DNA of 64,000 bases from Streptomyces barkulensis (GTDB taxonomy: Bacteria; Actinomycetota; Actinomycetes; Streptomycetales; Streptomycetaceae): positions 186,001 through 250,000 of the forward strand of contig NZ_PGSG01000006.1 of the NCBI RefSeq assembly GCF_002843305.1. The letters run 5' to 3'. Below are positions 50,051-59,316 of this stretch, in pieces; position 1 is the first letter of the stretch; every line of letters starts with the position of its first letter. The notes beneath the pieces were generated by a model. It had not been told where the DNA came from. It ran no database searches and saw only the letters and a list, made by a program, of their open reading frames with translations. The translations under genes and the position numbers were made by a program.

Positions 50051-50959
50051 TCAGGCCGCGAGGGTCAGATCCCGCGCGGCGGGCGGCCCGCGCCTGACCA
50101 CCGAGTGCGACGGCAGCAGGGAGGCGGGCGGCACCGGACCGCCGGCCGCGTCCGCGCGCGGGGCGCGCACCGGCACGGCGTCCTCGGGCAGCAGCCCGCG
50201 CAGCAGGGCGCGTACGCAGCGCAGCGCGGTGCGCAGGGCGCGTACGAGCAGCCCGCAGAGTCCGCCGGTGAACCCGTGGAGCCCGTCGAGCCCGTCGGCG
50301 AAGTGGGCCGACAGCCCCACCAGCCGCCACAGCGCGGCGTCGCCGCGGCGCAGCAGCCAGCCCATGGCGAGCGCGGCCAGCAGATGGCCGAGCAGCATGG
50401 GTGCGGAGAGCAGCGACAGGGCGGAGTGCACGGCGTACCGCAGGCAGTCGGCCGCGCCGCCGATCACCGTGTCGGTCGCCGTGCCGGCCACCGTGTCGGC
50501 GGCGCCCGCGGCGGCGTTGCCGCCGGGGAGGGCGCCGGAGAGCCCGGCGTCGGCGACGATGCGGCGGGCCTCGGTCTCGCTCAGGGCGGCGGTGGCCCGG
50601 TCGTTGCACAGCAGCCGACCGGCCAGCGCGATCACCCCGCCCTCGCCCCGGTCGGAGTCGGCAGGGGCCGGGCCGGCCGGGGCGGTGTGCCCGGCCTGGC
50701 CGCAGGAGAAGAGGAAGTGCAGAGCGATCTGCCCCAGGGCCAGCAGCGCCGCGATGCCCGGCAGCGAGCGCTCGCGCCCGGCCAGCGGTACGGCGGTGGC
50801 GAGCACGGCCGCGAAGCCGGCCAGGAGCGCCCACACCGGCAGGGCCTGCCCGGCGGCGAACACGTGACCGGCCGCGGACAGCGTGACGCAGACCGCGGCG
50901 AACACCGCGGCCCGCAGCAGTCGCAGGTCGGCGGCGGCACGCGCGACGGGGGCTCTCAT
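50051..50959 (-). CDS. Multipass membrane protein next to copper genes, function unknown
   Basis: This encodes 302 residues from ATG at 50959. Five or more hydrophobic segments are visible, three near the N-terminus and two in the middle. Two cysteine-containing hydrophobic turns stand out (FLFSCGQAGHTAP and RLLCNDRAT). The C-terminus is Arg/Pro-rich. I do not recognise a named family; similar proteins are often found beside YcnI/CopC genes in actinobacteria. A role in copper or haem handling is only inferred from the neighbours. Confidence 0.6.
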   Translation of the reverse strand: MRAPVARAAADLRLLRAAVFAAVCVTLSAAGHVFAAGQALPVWALLAGFAAVLATAVPLAGRERSLPGIAALLALGQIALHFLFSCGQAGHTAPAGPAPADSDRGEGGVIALAGRLLCNDRATAALSETEARRIVADAGLSGALPGGNAAAGAADTVAGTATDTVIGGAADCLRYAVHSALSLLSAPMLLGHLLAALAMGWLLRRGDAALWRLVGLSAHFADGLDGLHGFTGGLCGLLVRALRTALRCVRALLRGLLPEDAVPVRAPRADAAGGPVPPASLLPSHSVVRRGPPAARDLTLAA

Positions 50960-51173
50960 GGCCGGGCCATCATCTCATCACCCGTTCGGCCGCGACACGG
51001 GGCACCCTCCCAACGCGGTTGACAACCGGACGAGGGGATCACCTCGTACATTTTCCGTACATTGCAGAACTCATCGGGTCCGCCGAATGAGGGGTAGCGC
51101 GCCGCCGCCGTGCTTACCGCCGCCGCCCCGGGCAATACGTAGCGTATGTCGAGCCGCAGCCAGGAGGCTGAGC

Positions 51174-51761
51174 ATGAGCATCTGGTGGTCTCTCCACTTG
51201 CGGCGTGAGGCTGCGAGCGTCCCGCTCGCCCGGCGGCTCCTGCTCGGGGCCATGGAGACGGCGGGGGTGGATCCCGACGTCTCCTACGACCTGTCGATCG
51301 CGCTCTCGGAGGCCTGTGCGAACGCGGTCGAGCACGGCGGCCCCGGGGGTACGGGGCCGGCGGGCGCCGGGGAGTACCACGTGACGGCGTACATCGATGA
51401 CGACATGTGCCGCATCGAGGTGACCGATCACGGGCCGGGTTTCGTGGACGGGTACCGCAGCGCGCCCCGCGCCGCGACCGCCGGCACGGTCACCGACACC
51501 GTCGGCACGAACAGTCCGGCGGACCTCGATACGGCGACCGCCTTCGGGCCCCTGTTCGCCAGGAGCGCGGGCCCGGCCCGCGACGGGGTCCGCGAGGAGG
51601 CGCGCGACGGGGTCCACACCGACGAGCACGGCCGGGGCCTGTTCCTGATCGAGGCCCTCGCCGACCACGTCGACTTCCGCAACCGTCCGGGGGACGGCGC
51701 CATGGTCTGCTTCGACAAGCTCCTCAAGTGGCGGAAGGACTCGCTGCTGAGGGCGTCCTGA
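51174..51761 (+). CDS. HATPase-fold ATP-binding regulator (anti-sigma factor kinase type)
   Basis: This encodes 195 residues. ATG at 51174 has AGGAGG upstream. The GHKL ATPase motifs are seen as LSIALSEACANAVEHGG (N-box), VTDHGPGF (G1) and DEHGRGLFLIEALAD (G2). A 60-residue insertion between the G1 and G2 boxes is unusual for RsbW-like proteins. Streptomyces has dozens of these; they bind anti-anti-sigma or sigma factors. A TTGACA hexamer at 51019 and several small palindromes (51134-51147) lie upstream. It is convergent with the pepP gene. Confidence 0.85.
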   Translation: MSIWWSLHLRREAASVPLARRLLLGAMETAGVDPDVSYDLSIALSEACANAVEHGGPGGTGPAGAGEYHVTAYIDDDMCRIEVTDHGPGFVDGYRSAPRAATAGTVTDTVGTNSPADLDTATAFGPLFARSAGPARDGVREEARDGVHTDEHGRGLFLIEALADHVDFRNRPGDGAMVCFDKLLKWRKDSLLRAS

Positions 51762-51765
51762 GCGC

Positions 51766-51793
51766 GGGCCCGGCCGATTCCGCGGCCGGGCCC
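51766..51793. terminator. Bidirectional terminator between HATPase gene and pepP
   Basis: GGGCCCGGCCG (51766-51776) and CGGCCGGGCCC (51783-51793) form a perfect 11-bp stem with a six-base loop, just after the HATPase stop. Confidence 0.7.
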
Positions 51794-51828
51794 CCGCTCT
51801 GTTCCGTGCCCTGCCCCGTGGCAGGACG

Positions 51829-53304
51829 TCAGCCCCGCAGGCCCGCCATCCAAGCCTCGACCTCGTCCGAGCGACGCGGCAGCGCGGCGGAGAGGTTCCG
51901 GTTGCCGTCCTCGGTGACGAGGATGTCGTCCTCGATGCGCACGCCGATGCCCCGGTACTCCTCGGGCACCGTCAGGTCGTCCGGCTGGAAGTACAGGCCC
52001 GGCTCCACCGTCAGGCACATGCCCGGCTCCAGCGTGCCCTCGGCGTAGGCCTCGCGGCGCGCCGCGGCGCAGTCGTGGACGTCCATGCCGAGCATGTGGC
52101 CGGTGCCGTGCAGCGTCCAGCGGCGCTGGAGGCCCAGCTCCAGGACCCGCTCGACCGGGCCCTCCACCAGGCCCCACTCCACCAGCCGCTCCGCCAGCAC
52201 GCGCTGCGCGGCGTGGTGGAAGTCCAGGTACTTCGCGCCCGGCTTCACCGCCGCGATGCCCGCCTCCTGCGCGTCGTACACGGCGTCGTAGATCTTCCGC
52301 TGGAGGTCGGTGAAGCGGCCGTCGACGGGCATGGTGCGGGTGACGTCGGCGGTGTAGAGGGTGTGGGTCTCCACACCGGCGTCCAGCAGCAGCAGGTCCC
52401 CGGAGCGGACGGGGCCGTCGTTGCGCACCCAGTGCAGGGTGGTCGCGTGCGGCCCGGAGGCGCAGATCGAGCCGTAGCCGATGTCGTTGCCCTCCACGCG
52501 GGCGCGCAGGAAGAAGGTGCCCTCGATGTAGCGCTCGGAGGTGGCCTGCGCCTTGTCGAGCACGCGGACGACGTCCTCGAAGCCGCGCACGGTGGAGTCG
52601 ACGGCCTTCTGCAGCTCGCCGATCTCGAAGTCGTCCTTGACCAGGCGCATCTCGGAGAGGAAGACCCGCAGCGCCTCGTCGCGCTCGGCGGTGGTCTTGT
52701 CGGCGAGGGCGGCCTCGACGCCCGCGTCGTGGCCGCGCACCACGCGCATGTCGCCGGACGCCTCGCGCAGCGCCTCGGCCACGGTGCGCACGTCCCGGCA
52801 GGGCATGCCGTAGAGTTTCTCGGCCTCGGTGAGGCTGTTGCGGCGGCCCACCCACAGCTCGCCCTGGCCGTCCAGCCAGAACTCGCCGTTGCCGCGGTCG
52901 GAGCGGGGCAGCAGGTACAGGACGCCGTCGTGGCCGCCGTCCGCCCTCGGCTCCATGACCAGGACGCCGTCCTCGGTCTGGTTGCCGGTGAGGTAGGCGT
53001 ACTCGACGGAGGAGCGGAAGGCGTACTCGGTGTCGTTCGAGCGGGTCTTGAGGTTGCCCGCGGGGATCACCAGGCGCTCGCCGGGGAAGCGGGCGGAGAG
53101 CCGCGCGCGCCGCTCGGCGGTGTGCGATACCTGCGGGACGGGGGCGAGGTCGCGCAGCTCGGTGTCGGCCCAGCCGGACTTCATGTTCTCGGCGAGCTCG
53201 TCGGAGACGCCCGGGTACAGGCCGTTCTTCCGCTGCTTGATGGGCTCCTCCGAGGTGGGTTCGCCCTGCTCCTCCGGGGTCTCCGGCGTCTGCTGGTCAG
53301 CCAC
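51829..53304 (-). CDS. pepP: Xaa-Pro aminopeptidase P
   Basis: This encodes 491 residues. GTG at 53304 follows AGGAGGAGG. N-terminal creatinase-type domain (about 45-215), then the pita-bread metallopeptidase. Metal ligands are in LLLDAGVETHTLYTADVTRT (two Asp), LHGTGHMLGMDVHD (His), TVEPGLYF (Glu) and VRIEDDILVTEDG (Glu). It removes an N-terminal residue that precedes proline. Transcribed alone. Confidence 0.92.
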   Translation of the reverse strand: MADQQTPETPEEQGEPTSEEPIKQRKNGLYPGVSDELAENMKSGWADTELRDLAPVPQVSHTAERRARLSARFPGERLVIPAGNLKTRSNDTEYAFRSSVEYAYLTGNQTEDGVLVMEPRADGGHDGVLYLLPRSDRGNGEFWLDGQGELWVGRRNSLTEAEKLYGMPCRDVRTVAEALREASGDMRVVRGHDAGVEAALADKTTAERDEALRVFLSEMRLVKDDFEIGELQKAVDSTVRGFEDVVRVLDKAQATSERYIEGTFFLRARVEGNDIGYGSICASGPHATTLHWVRNDGPVRSGDLLLLDAGVETHTLYTADVTRTMPVDGRFTDLQRKIYDAVYDAQEAGIAAVKPGAKYLDFHHAAQRVLAERLVEWGLVEGPVERVLELGLQRRWTLHGTGHMLGMDVHDCAAARREAYAEGTLEPGMCLTVEPGLYFQPDDLTVPEEYRGIGVRIEDDILVTEDGNRNLSAALPRRSDEVEAWMAGLRG

Positions 53305-53449
53305 GTCGCTGCCTCCTCCTGCTGGTGGTGTGGGCCGGGTGCGGGCCGACTCCCATCGTAGGTCCGCCCCGATCGGGGCGGCCCGGGCCTGTGGACAGAG
53401 CACGCGAGGGCCTGCGGGCGAGGCCTGGGGCGAGGCCTGCGGACGGGGC

Positions 53450-55075
53450 TCAGAAGCGGGCGGCCAGCAGCACGATGTCCTCGGAGTCCTCGGAGTCCTC
53501 GGAGTCCTCGGAGTCCTCGGAGTCCTCGGAGTCCCCGGAGTCCCCGGAGTCCCCGGAGTCCTTGGAGTCCCCGGCGGCGGCCCCGTCTCCGGTACCGCCC
53601 GCACCGTCCCGGCCGCCGGGCAGCACCGAGCGCAGCAGATGGTCCAGCAGCGCGTCGGGGTCGGCGCGTACGGCCGGGGCGGCGGCGACGGCCGCGGCCC
53701 GGAGCCGGGCGAAGGCGCGTTCCAGCGGTTCGCCGGTGCGGTGCAGCAGGCCGTCGCTGTAGAGCAGGAGCGTTTCCCCGGGCGTGAGTTCCACCTCGAC
53801 GCTGGGCGCCTCCCAGCAGGCGAGCATGCCCAGCGGCGCGGAGAGCGCGGTCTCGACGACCTCGGTGCGCTCCGGACCGACGATCAGCGGCGGGCAGTGC
53901 CCGGCCCCGGCCAGCACGATCCTGGTGCCCGCCTGCGGACCGCCCTCGGCCTGCGGCGTCCGCTCGGCGTACCCGAACAGCGCGGTCGCCGACCGGGCCG
54001 GCTCGGTCAGCCGCATCAGCAGCTCCAGGTCGGACAGGACCGCGACCGGGTCCTCGCCCTCCATCACCGCGTACGCCCGCATCGAGGCCCGCAGCCGCCC
54101 CATCGCGGCCAGTGCGTCCGGGCCGGATCCGGTGACCCCGCCCACGCTCAGCCCCAGCGCCCCCTCGGGCAGTGGCAGTACGTCGTACCAGTCGCCGCCG
54201 CCGCGCGGGCCGGTGTGGTGCCGTACCGCCAGCCGCACCCCCGGTACCCGCGGCAGCCGGGTGGGCAGCAGCCCCTCGCGCACGGTGTCCACGGTGGAGC
54301 GGGCGCGGGCGAGGTCCACCTGGCGGGCGATGTGCTCGGCGGCGTGCCGCACGTACAGGCCGAGCAGATGGCGCTGGCGCTCGGTGGGCCGCGCGGGCTC
54401 GTCGTACAGCCAGACGGCGGCGCCCAGCCGTCCGGTGCTCCGCGCGGTCAGGGGGACGGCGTGGCTGGCGGCGTAGCCGAGGCGGGCGGCGACCTCGCGG
54501 TGGCGCGGGTCGAGGTCCTCGTCCCGGGCGATGTGGGGGTGGGTGATCTCCCGGAGGCCGCCGGGGCCCGTGCCCTCACCCGCGCCGCAGTCCCCGCCCC
54601 CTCCGTCCCCGGCACCGGCCTCGGGGAGCCCGTCGAGGAGGCGCGCGTGGGAGGCCGAGTCGCGAGGGAGGGTCTCGATGTGGCCGAGGTCCGCCGCTCC
54701 CAGGCCGAGTCCGACGGTGGTGTCGGGGCCGAGCCCGTCGGCCGGCTCCAGGGCGATCAGTCCGCGCCGGGCGCCCACCAGGGCGGCTCCGGCGCGCAGC
54801 GCCTCGTGCACCGCGCTCTCCAGGGTGTCGGTGCGCACCAGCCGTTCGGTGAGGTCGTGGAGGGTGGTGAGGTCGGAGATCCACCCGGCGAGGCGGTCCT
54901 GGACGGCCGCGAGCCGCTCGACGGGACGTGCGAGGGCGGGGTCGTCGACGGCCGGGGGCCGGGGGGAGGGGGCGGGCTGCCGGTGGGGCGCGGCCGCCGC
55001 GGGCGGAACAGTGTGCTGGGGAAGGGGCGGTGGCGATTCGATTCCGGCCAGTTTCGGCGGCTGCCGGGCGCTCAT
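53450..55075 (-). CDS. GAF-domain PP2C (SpoIIE/RsbU-type) phosphatase with acidic repeat loop
   Basis: This encodes 541 residues from ATG at 55075. N-terminal Pro-rich stretch, then a GAF-like sensor (about 65-270) and a PP2C-type SpoIIE catalytic domain (about 280-540) beginning with GGDWYDVLPLPEG. RsbU/SpoIIE phosphatases dephosphorylate anti-anti-sigma factors. Unusual: a run of about a dozen GDS/EDS triplets (bases 53477-53570) separates the body of the domain from the final EDIVLLAARF strand. That strand carries a conserved metal-binding aspartate. The repeat would form a long acidic loop at the active site. Confidence 0.87.
   Translation of the reverse strand: MSARQPPKLAGIESPPPLPQHTVPPAAAAPHRQPAPSPRPPAVDDPALARPVERLAAVQDRLAGWISDLTTLHDLTERLVRTDTLESAVHEALRAGAALVGARRGLIALEPADGLGPDTTVGLGLGAADLGHIETLPRDSASHARLLDGLPEAGAGDGGGGDCGAGEGTGPGGLREITHPHIARDEDLDPRHREVAARLGYAASHAVPLTARSTGRLGAAVWLYDEPARPTERQRHLLGLYVRHAAEHIARQVDLARARSTVDTVREGLLPTRLPRVPGVRLAVRHHTGPRGGGDWYDVLPLPEGALGLSVGGVTGSGPDALAAMGRLRASMRAYAVMEGEDPVAVLSDLELLMRLTEPARSATALFGYAERTPQAEGGPQAGTRIVLAGAGHCPPLIVGPERTEVVETALSAPLGMLACWEAPSVEVELTPGETLLLYSDGLLHRTGEPLERAFARLRAAAVAAAPAVRADPDALLDHLLRSVLPGGRDGAGGTGDGAAAGDSKDSGDSGDSGDSEDSEDSEDSEDSEDSEDIVLLAARF
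53477..53570 (-). repeat. 9-bp minisatellite encoding an acidic Ser-Asp/Glu loop
   Basis: About ten consecutive units of TCCTCGGAG and TCCCCGGAG (plus strand) encode EDS and GDS triplets. The array is exact enough to change length by slippage without breaking the frame. Confidence 0.9.
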
Positions 55076-55807
55076 GGGCGGCTGCCCTCAGTGCGGGCCA
55101 GCGTCGTCAATAGCATCGCAAACCCCCATGTCGTGCTGCTCCGCTATCAATGTCTTCAGGTGTACACGCCCTGATAACGGGTGTCCAGCATCGCCCCGGC
55201 AGGCCGCGGATGTCCCCCGCCGACCGGTTTCCGGTCCGGGTCCGAGCGCTGCTCCCGGAGCATCCGGAGGCGTCGCGGGGGTGGCCACGAGCTTGGCCGA
55301 AAACGTACCCTGTGCCGGGCGGTGCGCGGTCGACTGGCTCCCGGTACGGCGGCGCGTCATCACGATTGACGTGGGTACACGGTTATCCACGGCACGAAGG
55401 ACTGGGCGGGTGAGCGGCGACCGGGTTCCGGCGGAACCCGGCGACGGGCCCGTGCGTCCCACGCAGTGGGAACGAGGCGCGCCCTCGTACGCGCCGAGAG
55501 GACCGGAGCACGGCAGGCGGAGGACCGCCGGACGGTACGGCGGTACGGGCGAGCACGAGCGGCGTCCGGCGTGTGCCGGCACGCCGCGTTCCGCGCCCGG
55601 TTCACGAACGCCCCGGCCACGGCCGCGGAGAACAGCACGGTGACGCACTGTCCGGGGGGCCCGGGCGCGGTCACACGAGATCCACAGGTGTAACAGGTGT
55701 GAGGGACCGGAAGACCGTGATCGGCCTTCTGGTCCTGCTGAGTCCTTGTCAGTGTGCTTGTCGACGTTTTTGTCGATCCATGGCGTTACGGAAAGGAACG
55801 AGCGCTG
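55076..55807. other. 730-base intergenic region with no supported gene
   Basis: Frames of up to 87 codons exist but lack ribosome sites and coding bias. Less GC-rich patches at 55100-55180 and 55710-55790 probably hold promoters for the phosphatase and the primase-like gene. A near-DnaA box TTATCCACG occurs at 55383-55391. Confidence 0.5.
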
Positions 55808-56518
55808 ATGCGCGAGATCCTCGGAAGGCGACGCATGACCCGCTGGGCGCTGCGCGACGCGGCGCTCGTGTGCGCGACACGGTGGGGGTGGCCCGTGCTG
55901 CCCGGTGTGGCGCCGCGGGAGTCCAGGCGCCTGACCGCACGCCAGTCGGGGCAGCCTCGGGGGCGCTGCTCCTGTCCCCGGCCCGACTGCGTGGTGCCCG
56001 GCGCGCACCCCTTCGACCCCGAACTGCCGGCGGCCACCACCGACGAGCGCATGGTGCGCTGGTGGTGGACCAACCGGCCCGACGCGCCGATCCTGCTGGC
56101 CACCGGCGGCCGCGCCCCCTGTGCGCTGAGCCTCCCGGCGGCCGCGGGGGCCCGGGCGCTGGAGGAGTTCGACCGGCTCGGGCTGCGCACCGGCCCGGTG
56201 ATCGCGAGCCCGACCCGCTGCATGCTGCTGGTGGCGCCGTACGACCTGGAGGAGCTGGGCGAGCTGCTCCACGCCCAGGACTGGGTGCCCAGCTCGCTGC
56301 GGTTCCACGGCGACGGCGGCTATGTGGCCCTGCCGCCGTCACGCACCGGCGCGGGGCAGCTGCGCTGGGAGCGGCCGCCGGCCGCGCTGGGCGTCGGCGC
56401 TCGCGGCACCCTGCGCGGGGGCGGTGTGCCGTGGCTGCCGAGGATGGAGCCGCTGGTGGACGTGCTGGTGCGGGCGAGCGCGGCCGTCCCGGACACGGGC
56501 AGCCGGCTGGCGTACTGA
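55808..56518 (+). CDS. Bifunctional DNA primase/polymerase-like N-terminal-domain protein
   Basis: This encodes 236 residues from ATG at 55808, with AAAGGAACG upstream. It belongs to the small actinobacterial prim-pol-like proteins (start MREILGRRR; RWWWTNRPDAPILLATGG; FHGDGGYVALPPS). A Cys cluster, GRCSCPRPDCVVPGAHP, could bind zinc. The catalytic Asp-x-Asp of active prim-pols is not evident, so a polymerase activity is doubtful and a DNA- or nucleotide-binding role is inferred. Transcribed alone. Confidence 0.75.
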   Translation: MREILGRRRMTRWALRDAALVCATRWGWPVLPGVAPRESRRLTARQSGQPRGRCSCPRPDCVVPGAHPFDPELPAATTDERMVRWWWTNRPDAPILLATGGRAPCALSLPAAAGARALEEFDRLGLRTGPVIASPTRCMLLVAPYDLEELGELLHAQDWVPSSLRFHGDGGYVALPPSRTGAGQLRWERPPAALGVGARGTLRGGGVPWLPRMEPLVDVLVRASAAVPDTGSRLAY

Positions 56519-56686
56519 CCGGCTGACCGGCCGGGCCCCGCGGGTCCGCCCCGCTCACTCGTACGGGTGGTGGTGCGCCGGGGTTGGAGGGAAACAGGCG
56601 GTCTGTCCGCCGGGACGCCTTCTTCGTCCCGGTATGTTCGGGCCGCCGAAGAGTCCTTTCCCTCCAGCGAGTTGCAGGTGGATCCC

Positions 56687-57439
56687 ATGTACGAGCCGCG
56701 GCAGCGCGCCTCCGGCCTCCGTGTGACCGCGCTCGCGGCCGGGGTCGCCCTCGCGGCGCTCCTGCCGCTCACCGCCGCGACCGCCGGGCCGGACGAGCGG
56801 CGGACCGGCGAGGGGCGTACGGCCGTCCCCGCCGCCGACGCCACTGATGCAGCCGATGCCACCGACCCTGTCACCGGCTCCGCGCCCGAACGCTCTCCGC
56901 TTCCCCTCCCGCACGGGCTCCTCCCCTCCGAACCGACCGAGCCCTCCGAACCGTCCGAGCCGTCCACGCCGCCCGGAACATCCGGCGCGGACCTGCCGGA
57001 GACCTCGGCCTTCTGCGGCTCCTGGGCCACCTCCCCGCGAGGGGTGCGGGCGCAGACCTGCGTCCTGAGGCGGGACGGCGCCGTCTGGGGGCGGATGTAC
57101 CACCGGAACTCTACGGGCGAGGCGCTGCACGGCGCCCTGAGTCTGCTCGGCCCCGGCGGCCAGGCGGTCGGCGTCCCCTGCGAACTGCCCGCCGGCGGCC
57201 GGGAGGGAGTGTGCGACACCCCGCACCGGCGCGTGGAGGGAAACCCTCCGGACGGCGGGCCGTACACGGCGGTGGCGGAGGTCGCGGCACCGGACGGGGA
57301 GGGGCTGCTGCTGCGTTCCGGCAGCGAAACCGGTGGTGAAACCGGCAGCGAAACCGGGGGCGCCGGCGAAGCCGTGGAGGGCGGAGACGGCAAAGGCGGC
57401 AAGGAAGGCGCCCGGTCCGTCGACTCACCCTGGGAATAG
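56687..57439 (+). CDS. Secreted protein of unknown function
   Basis: This encodes 250 residues from ATG at 56687, with AGGTGGA upstream. A signal peptide (RVTALAAGVALAALLPLTAATA) is followed by a disordered Pro/Ser/Glu region (EPTEPSEPSEPSTPP). A compact domain of about 100 residues has four cysteines (FCGSWA, QTCVLRR, VPCELP, EGVCDTP) that could form two disulfides. The C-terminus is Gly/Glu-rich with SGSETGGETGSETGG. I do not recognise the fold. Confidence 0.7.
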   Translation: MYEPRQRASGLRVTALAAGVALAALLPLTAATAGPDERRTGEGRTAVPAADATDAADATDPVTGSAPERSPLPLPHGLLPSEPTEPSEPSEPSTPPGTSGADLPETSAFCGSWATSPRGVRAQTCVLRRDGAVWGRMYHRNSTGEALHGALSLLGPGGQAVGVPCELPAGGREGVCDTPHRRVEGNPPDGGPYTAVAEVAAPDGEGLLLRSGSETGGETGSETGGAGEAVEGGDGKGGKEGARSVDSPWE

Positions 57440-57500
57440 GGGAGTTGAGGACCGCCCACCCGCACCGAACTCGTATGCGGGAAGTGCGGGCATGAAAAGA

Positions 57501-57538
57501 CCCGGTCGCTGGCGACGGGGGATGCACCAGCGACCGGG
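57501..57538. terminator. 12-bp hairpin between convergent genes
   Basis: CCCGGTCGCTGG (57501-57512) and CCAGCGACCGGG (57527-57538) pair perfectly around a 14-base loop. It is followed by a smaller CCGT/ACGG stem. It sits between the secreted-protein gene and the DUF5926 gene and probably terminates both. Confidence 0.65.
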
Positions 57539-57675
57539 CTGCAAGAACCGTAACAAGTAACGGCCCGTTCGCAAATTCCACCGACGTCTTCCGGCCGCCT
57601 GTCTACCTGCGAGTACGTCCCGCTGTGACGGGAATCACTTGCCTTTTTCTTCTCTCATCAGCCGGAATTCGTCTG

Positions 57676-58644
57676 TCAGTTGAGAGTGATCTGGCGATTT
57701 GTGAATCCACTGCGCGCCCGTCGCTCCTCCGCGGTGAGCGGATCGGTGGACTCCAGCGCCTCGGCGAGCCGTTCCGCGAAGGCCGCGGCCGGCTTCTCGC
57801 ACTCCTGCGCGCCCATCGCGCTCGGCAGGTCCCACACCGGGACCATCAGACCGTGCGCCCGGAAGGAGCCGACCAGCCGTGTGCCCTCGCCCAGCGACGA
57901 CGACCCCGCCGCGTGCAGCCGGGCGAGCGCGTCCAGCAGCCGCTCCTCCGGGTGCGGCATGACCCAGCGCAGGTGGTTCTTCTCCGGGGTCTCGCACCAG
58001 TAGGCGGCCTCCACCCCCTCCAGCCGGGCGGTCGGCAGGGCGGCGGAGTTGGCGCGCTCCAGCGAGGCGGCGACCTCCGGGCTCTGGTTGCCGGCGTCCT
58101 CCACCCAGAACTCGAAGCCGCTGTGCACCTCGGGCACGAAGGGCGCGTCGAGGTCCAGCAGGTCCTGCAGACGCGGGGCGTCGGCGGGGATGCGCTCGGC
58201 GGCCACCGGGCTGCCCGGCTTCGCCGTCAGGGCCCGCCGCAGAACGTCGGCCAGATCGCGGCTGAGGTCGCCGGAGGGGGTGTCGTTCTGCACGCCCAGC
58301 AGCACGGCACCGTCCGTGCGGCGCAGCGCGGGCCAGGCCATCGGCAGGACGGTGGCCAGCGTCACCGAGGGGACGTCCCCCGGCAGCTCCTCCCTCAGCT
58401 TCAGCGGCACCGTCGCGGCGGGCACCAGCTCGCGCAGCGCCACCCAGTCGCACTCCCCGGGCAGTCCCTCGAACGGGCGACGCACCAGCTCGGTCACCGC
58501 CTGCGCGGCGGCACGCCCGTGGCAGGCCTTGTAGCGGCGGCCGGATCCGCAGGGGCAGGGCTCGCGGGCGCCGACGACGGGGATCTCACCGTCGGCGAGC
58601 TGCGGCTTGGCGGCCTTGGTCTGGGGGCGGCGCTTCTTGGCCAT
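57676..58644 (-). CDS. DUF5926-family protein with N-terminal SEC-C metal-binding motif
   Basis: This encodes 322 residues from ATG at 58644. The SEC-C motif [16 protein letters not shown] (residues about 28-43) binds zinc as at the SecA C-terminus. The remainder matches DUF5926, conserved in Streptomyces with unknown function. The N-terminal [13 protein letters not shown] stretch is basic. It may be an accessory of secretion or translation, by analogy with the motif only. Confidence 0.85.
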   Translation of the reverse strand: MAKKRRPQTKAAKPQLADGEIPVVGAREPCPCGSGRRYKACHGRAAAQAVTELVRRPFEGLPGECDWVALRELVPAATVPLKLREELPGDVPSVTLATVLPMAWPALRRTDGAVLLGVQNDTPSGDLSRDLADVLRRALTAKPGSPVAAERIPADAPRLQDLLDLDAPFVPEVHSGFEFWVEDAGNQSPEVAASLERANSAALPTARLEGVEAAYWCETPEKNHLRWVMPHPEERLLDALARLHAAGSSSLGEGTRLVGSFRAHGLMVPVWDLPSAMGAQECEKPAAAFAERLAEALESTDPLTAEERRARSGFTNRQITLN

Positions 58645-58746
58645 GGGGTGGGGTCTCCCGGTCGTTAAGGACGCTGTCGGCGCGAGCCTAGCCCTTGGCG
58701 CCCAGGCGGCACGCGTACGCGGGGGAGACCACCCGGAACGACTGCC

Positions 58747-59316
58747 TCAGAGGTCCTCCAGGCCCTCCAGCTCCGACAGGTCGAAGCGCATCGAGGAGGA
58801 GAAGGCGTCGTCCTCCGACGGCGCCACCACTGCCCACACCGTCACCCCGCCGTGACCGTGGCCGTGCCCATGACCCGGGCCGTGCCCATGACCGTGACCC
58901 TGCCCATGACCCGGGCCGTGCCCGCGCCCGCCGCGGTCCTCGCGCACACCCCAGTCGCTGGCGAGCGAGGTGATGATCGACAGCCCTCTGCCGCCGCGCG
59001 CCGTCACCGACGGATTGGACGGCCGGGGTCTGGTCGGGCCCCCGCCGTCGGTGACGGAGACGCTCACCCCGCCGTCGGCGGTGCGGCCCCAGGCCGCGCG
59101 CACGCAGTCGCTCACGCCGATCGGTCTGGCGTGCCGGTACGCGTTGCTGAGAAGTTCGGAAAGAATGAGAACCGCGTCGTCCACGACGGCTTCGGGCGTA
59201 CCGGAGCCGAGAAGCTCCTCGCGCATCCTGCGCCTCGCCGCACCCACGCCCGCGGGACCGTGGGGTACGGCCATCGTCGACGACGTCGGCGCCTCCTGTG
59301 CAACCACCAACGCCAC
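58747..59316 (-). CDS. HATPase-fold ATP-binding regulator with His-Gly repeat insertion
   Basis: This encodes 189 residues. GTG at 59316 is chosen because GGAGG precedes it at normal distance and conservation begins there (VALVVAQEAPTSSTMAVPHG). ATPase boxes: LILSELLSNAYRHARP (N-box), SVTDGGGPTRP (G1) and ARGGRGLSIITSLASDWG (G2). A stretch of about 23 residues of GHG/GPGH repeats lies between the G2 box and the last strand (GVTVWAVV). The fold is that of anti-sigma factor kinases of the RsbW type; its partner is unknown. Confidence 0.85.
   Translation of the reverse strand: MALVVAQEAPTSSTMAVPHGPAGVGAARRRMREELLGSGTPEAVVDDAVLILSELLSNAYRHARPIGVSDCVRAAWGRTADGGVSVSVTDGGGPTRPRPSNPSVTARGGRGLSIITSLASDWGVREDRGGRGHGPGHGQGHGHGHGPGHGHGHGHGGVTVWAVVAPSEDDAFSSSMRFDLSELEGLEDL
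58849..58930 (-). repeat. Minisatellite encoding the His-Gly insertion
   Basis: CCGTGACC/CATGACC units repeat over 80 bases and encode alternating Gly-His and Gly-Pro pairs within the ATPase gene, in frame. Confidence 0.85.

Noticed and set aside
53477..53570. Possible CRISPR or intergenic repeat
   Set aside because: Contiguous 9-bp units inside the phosphatase coding frame; no spacers and no cas genes in the window.
55150..55413. 87-codon plus-strand frame in the 55.1-55.8 kb gap
   Set aside because: No ribosome site, no recognisable domain and composition like non-coding DNA.
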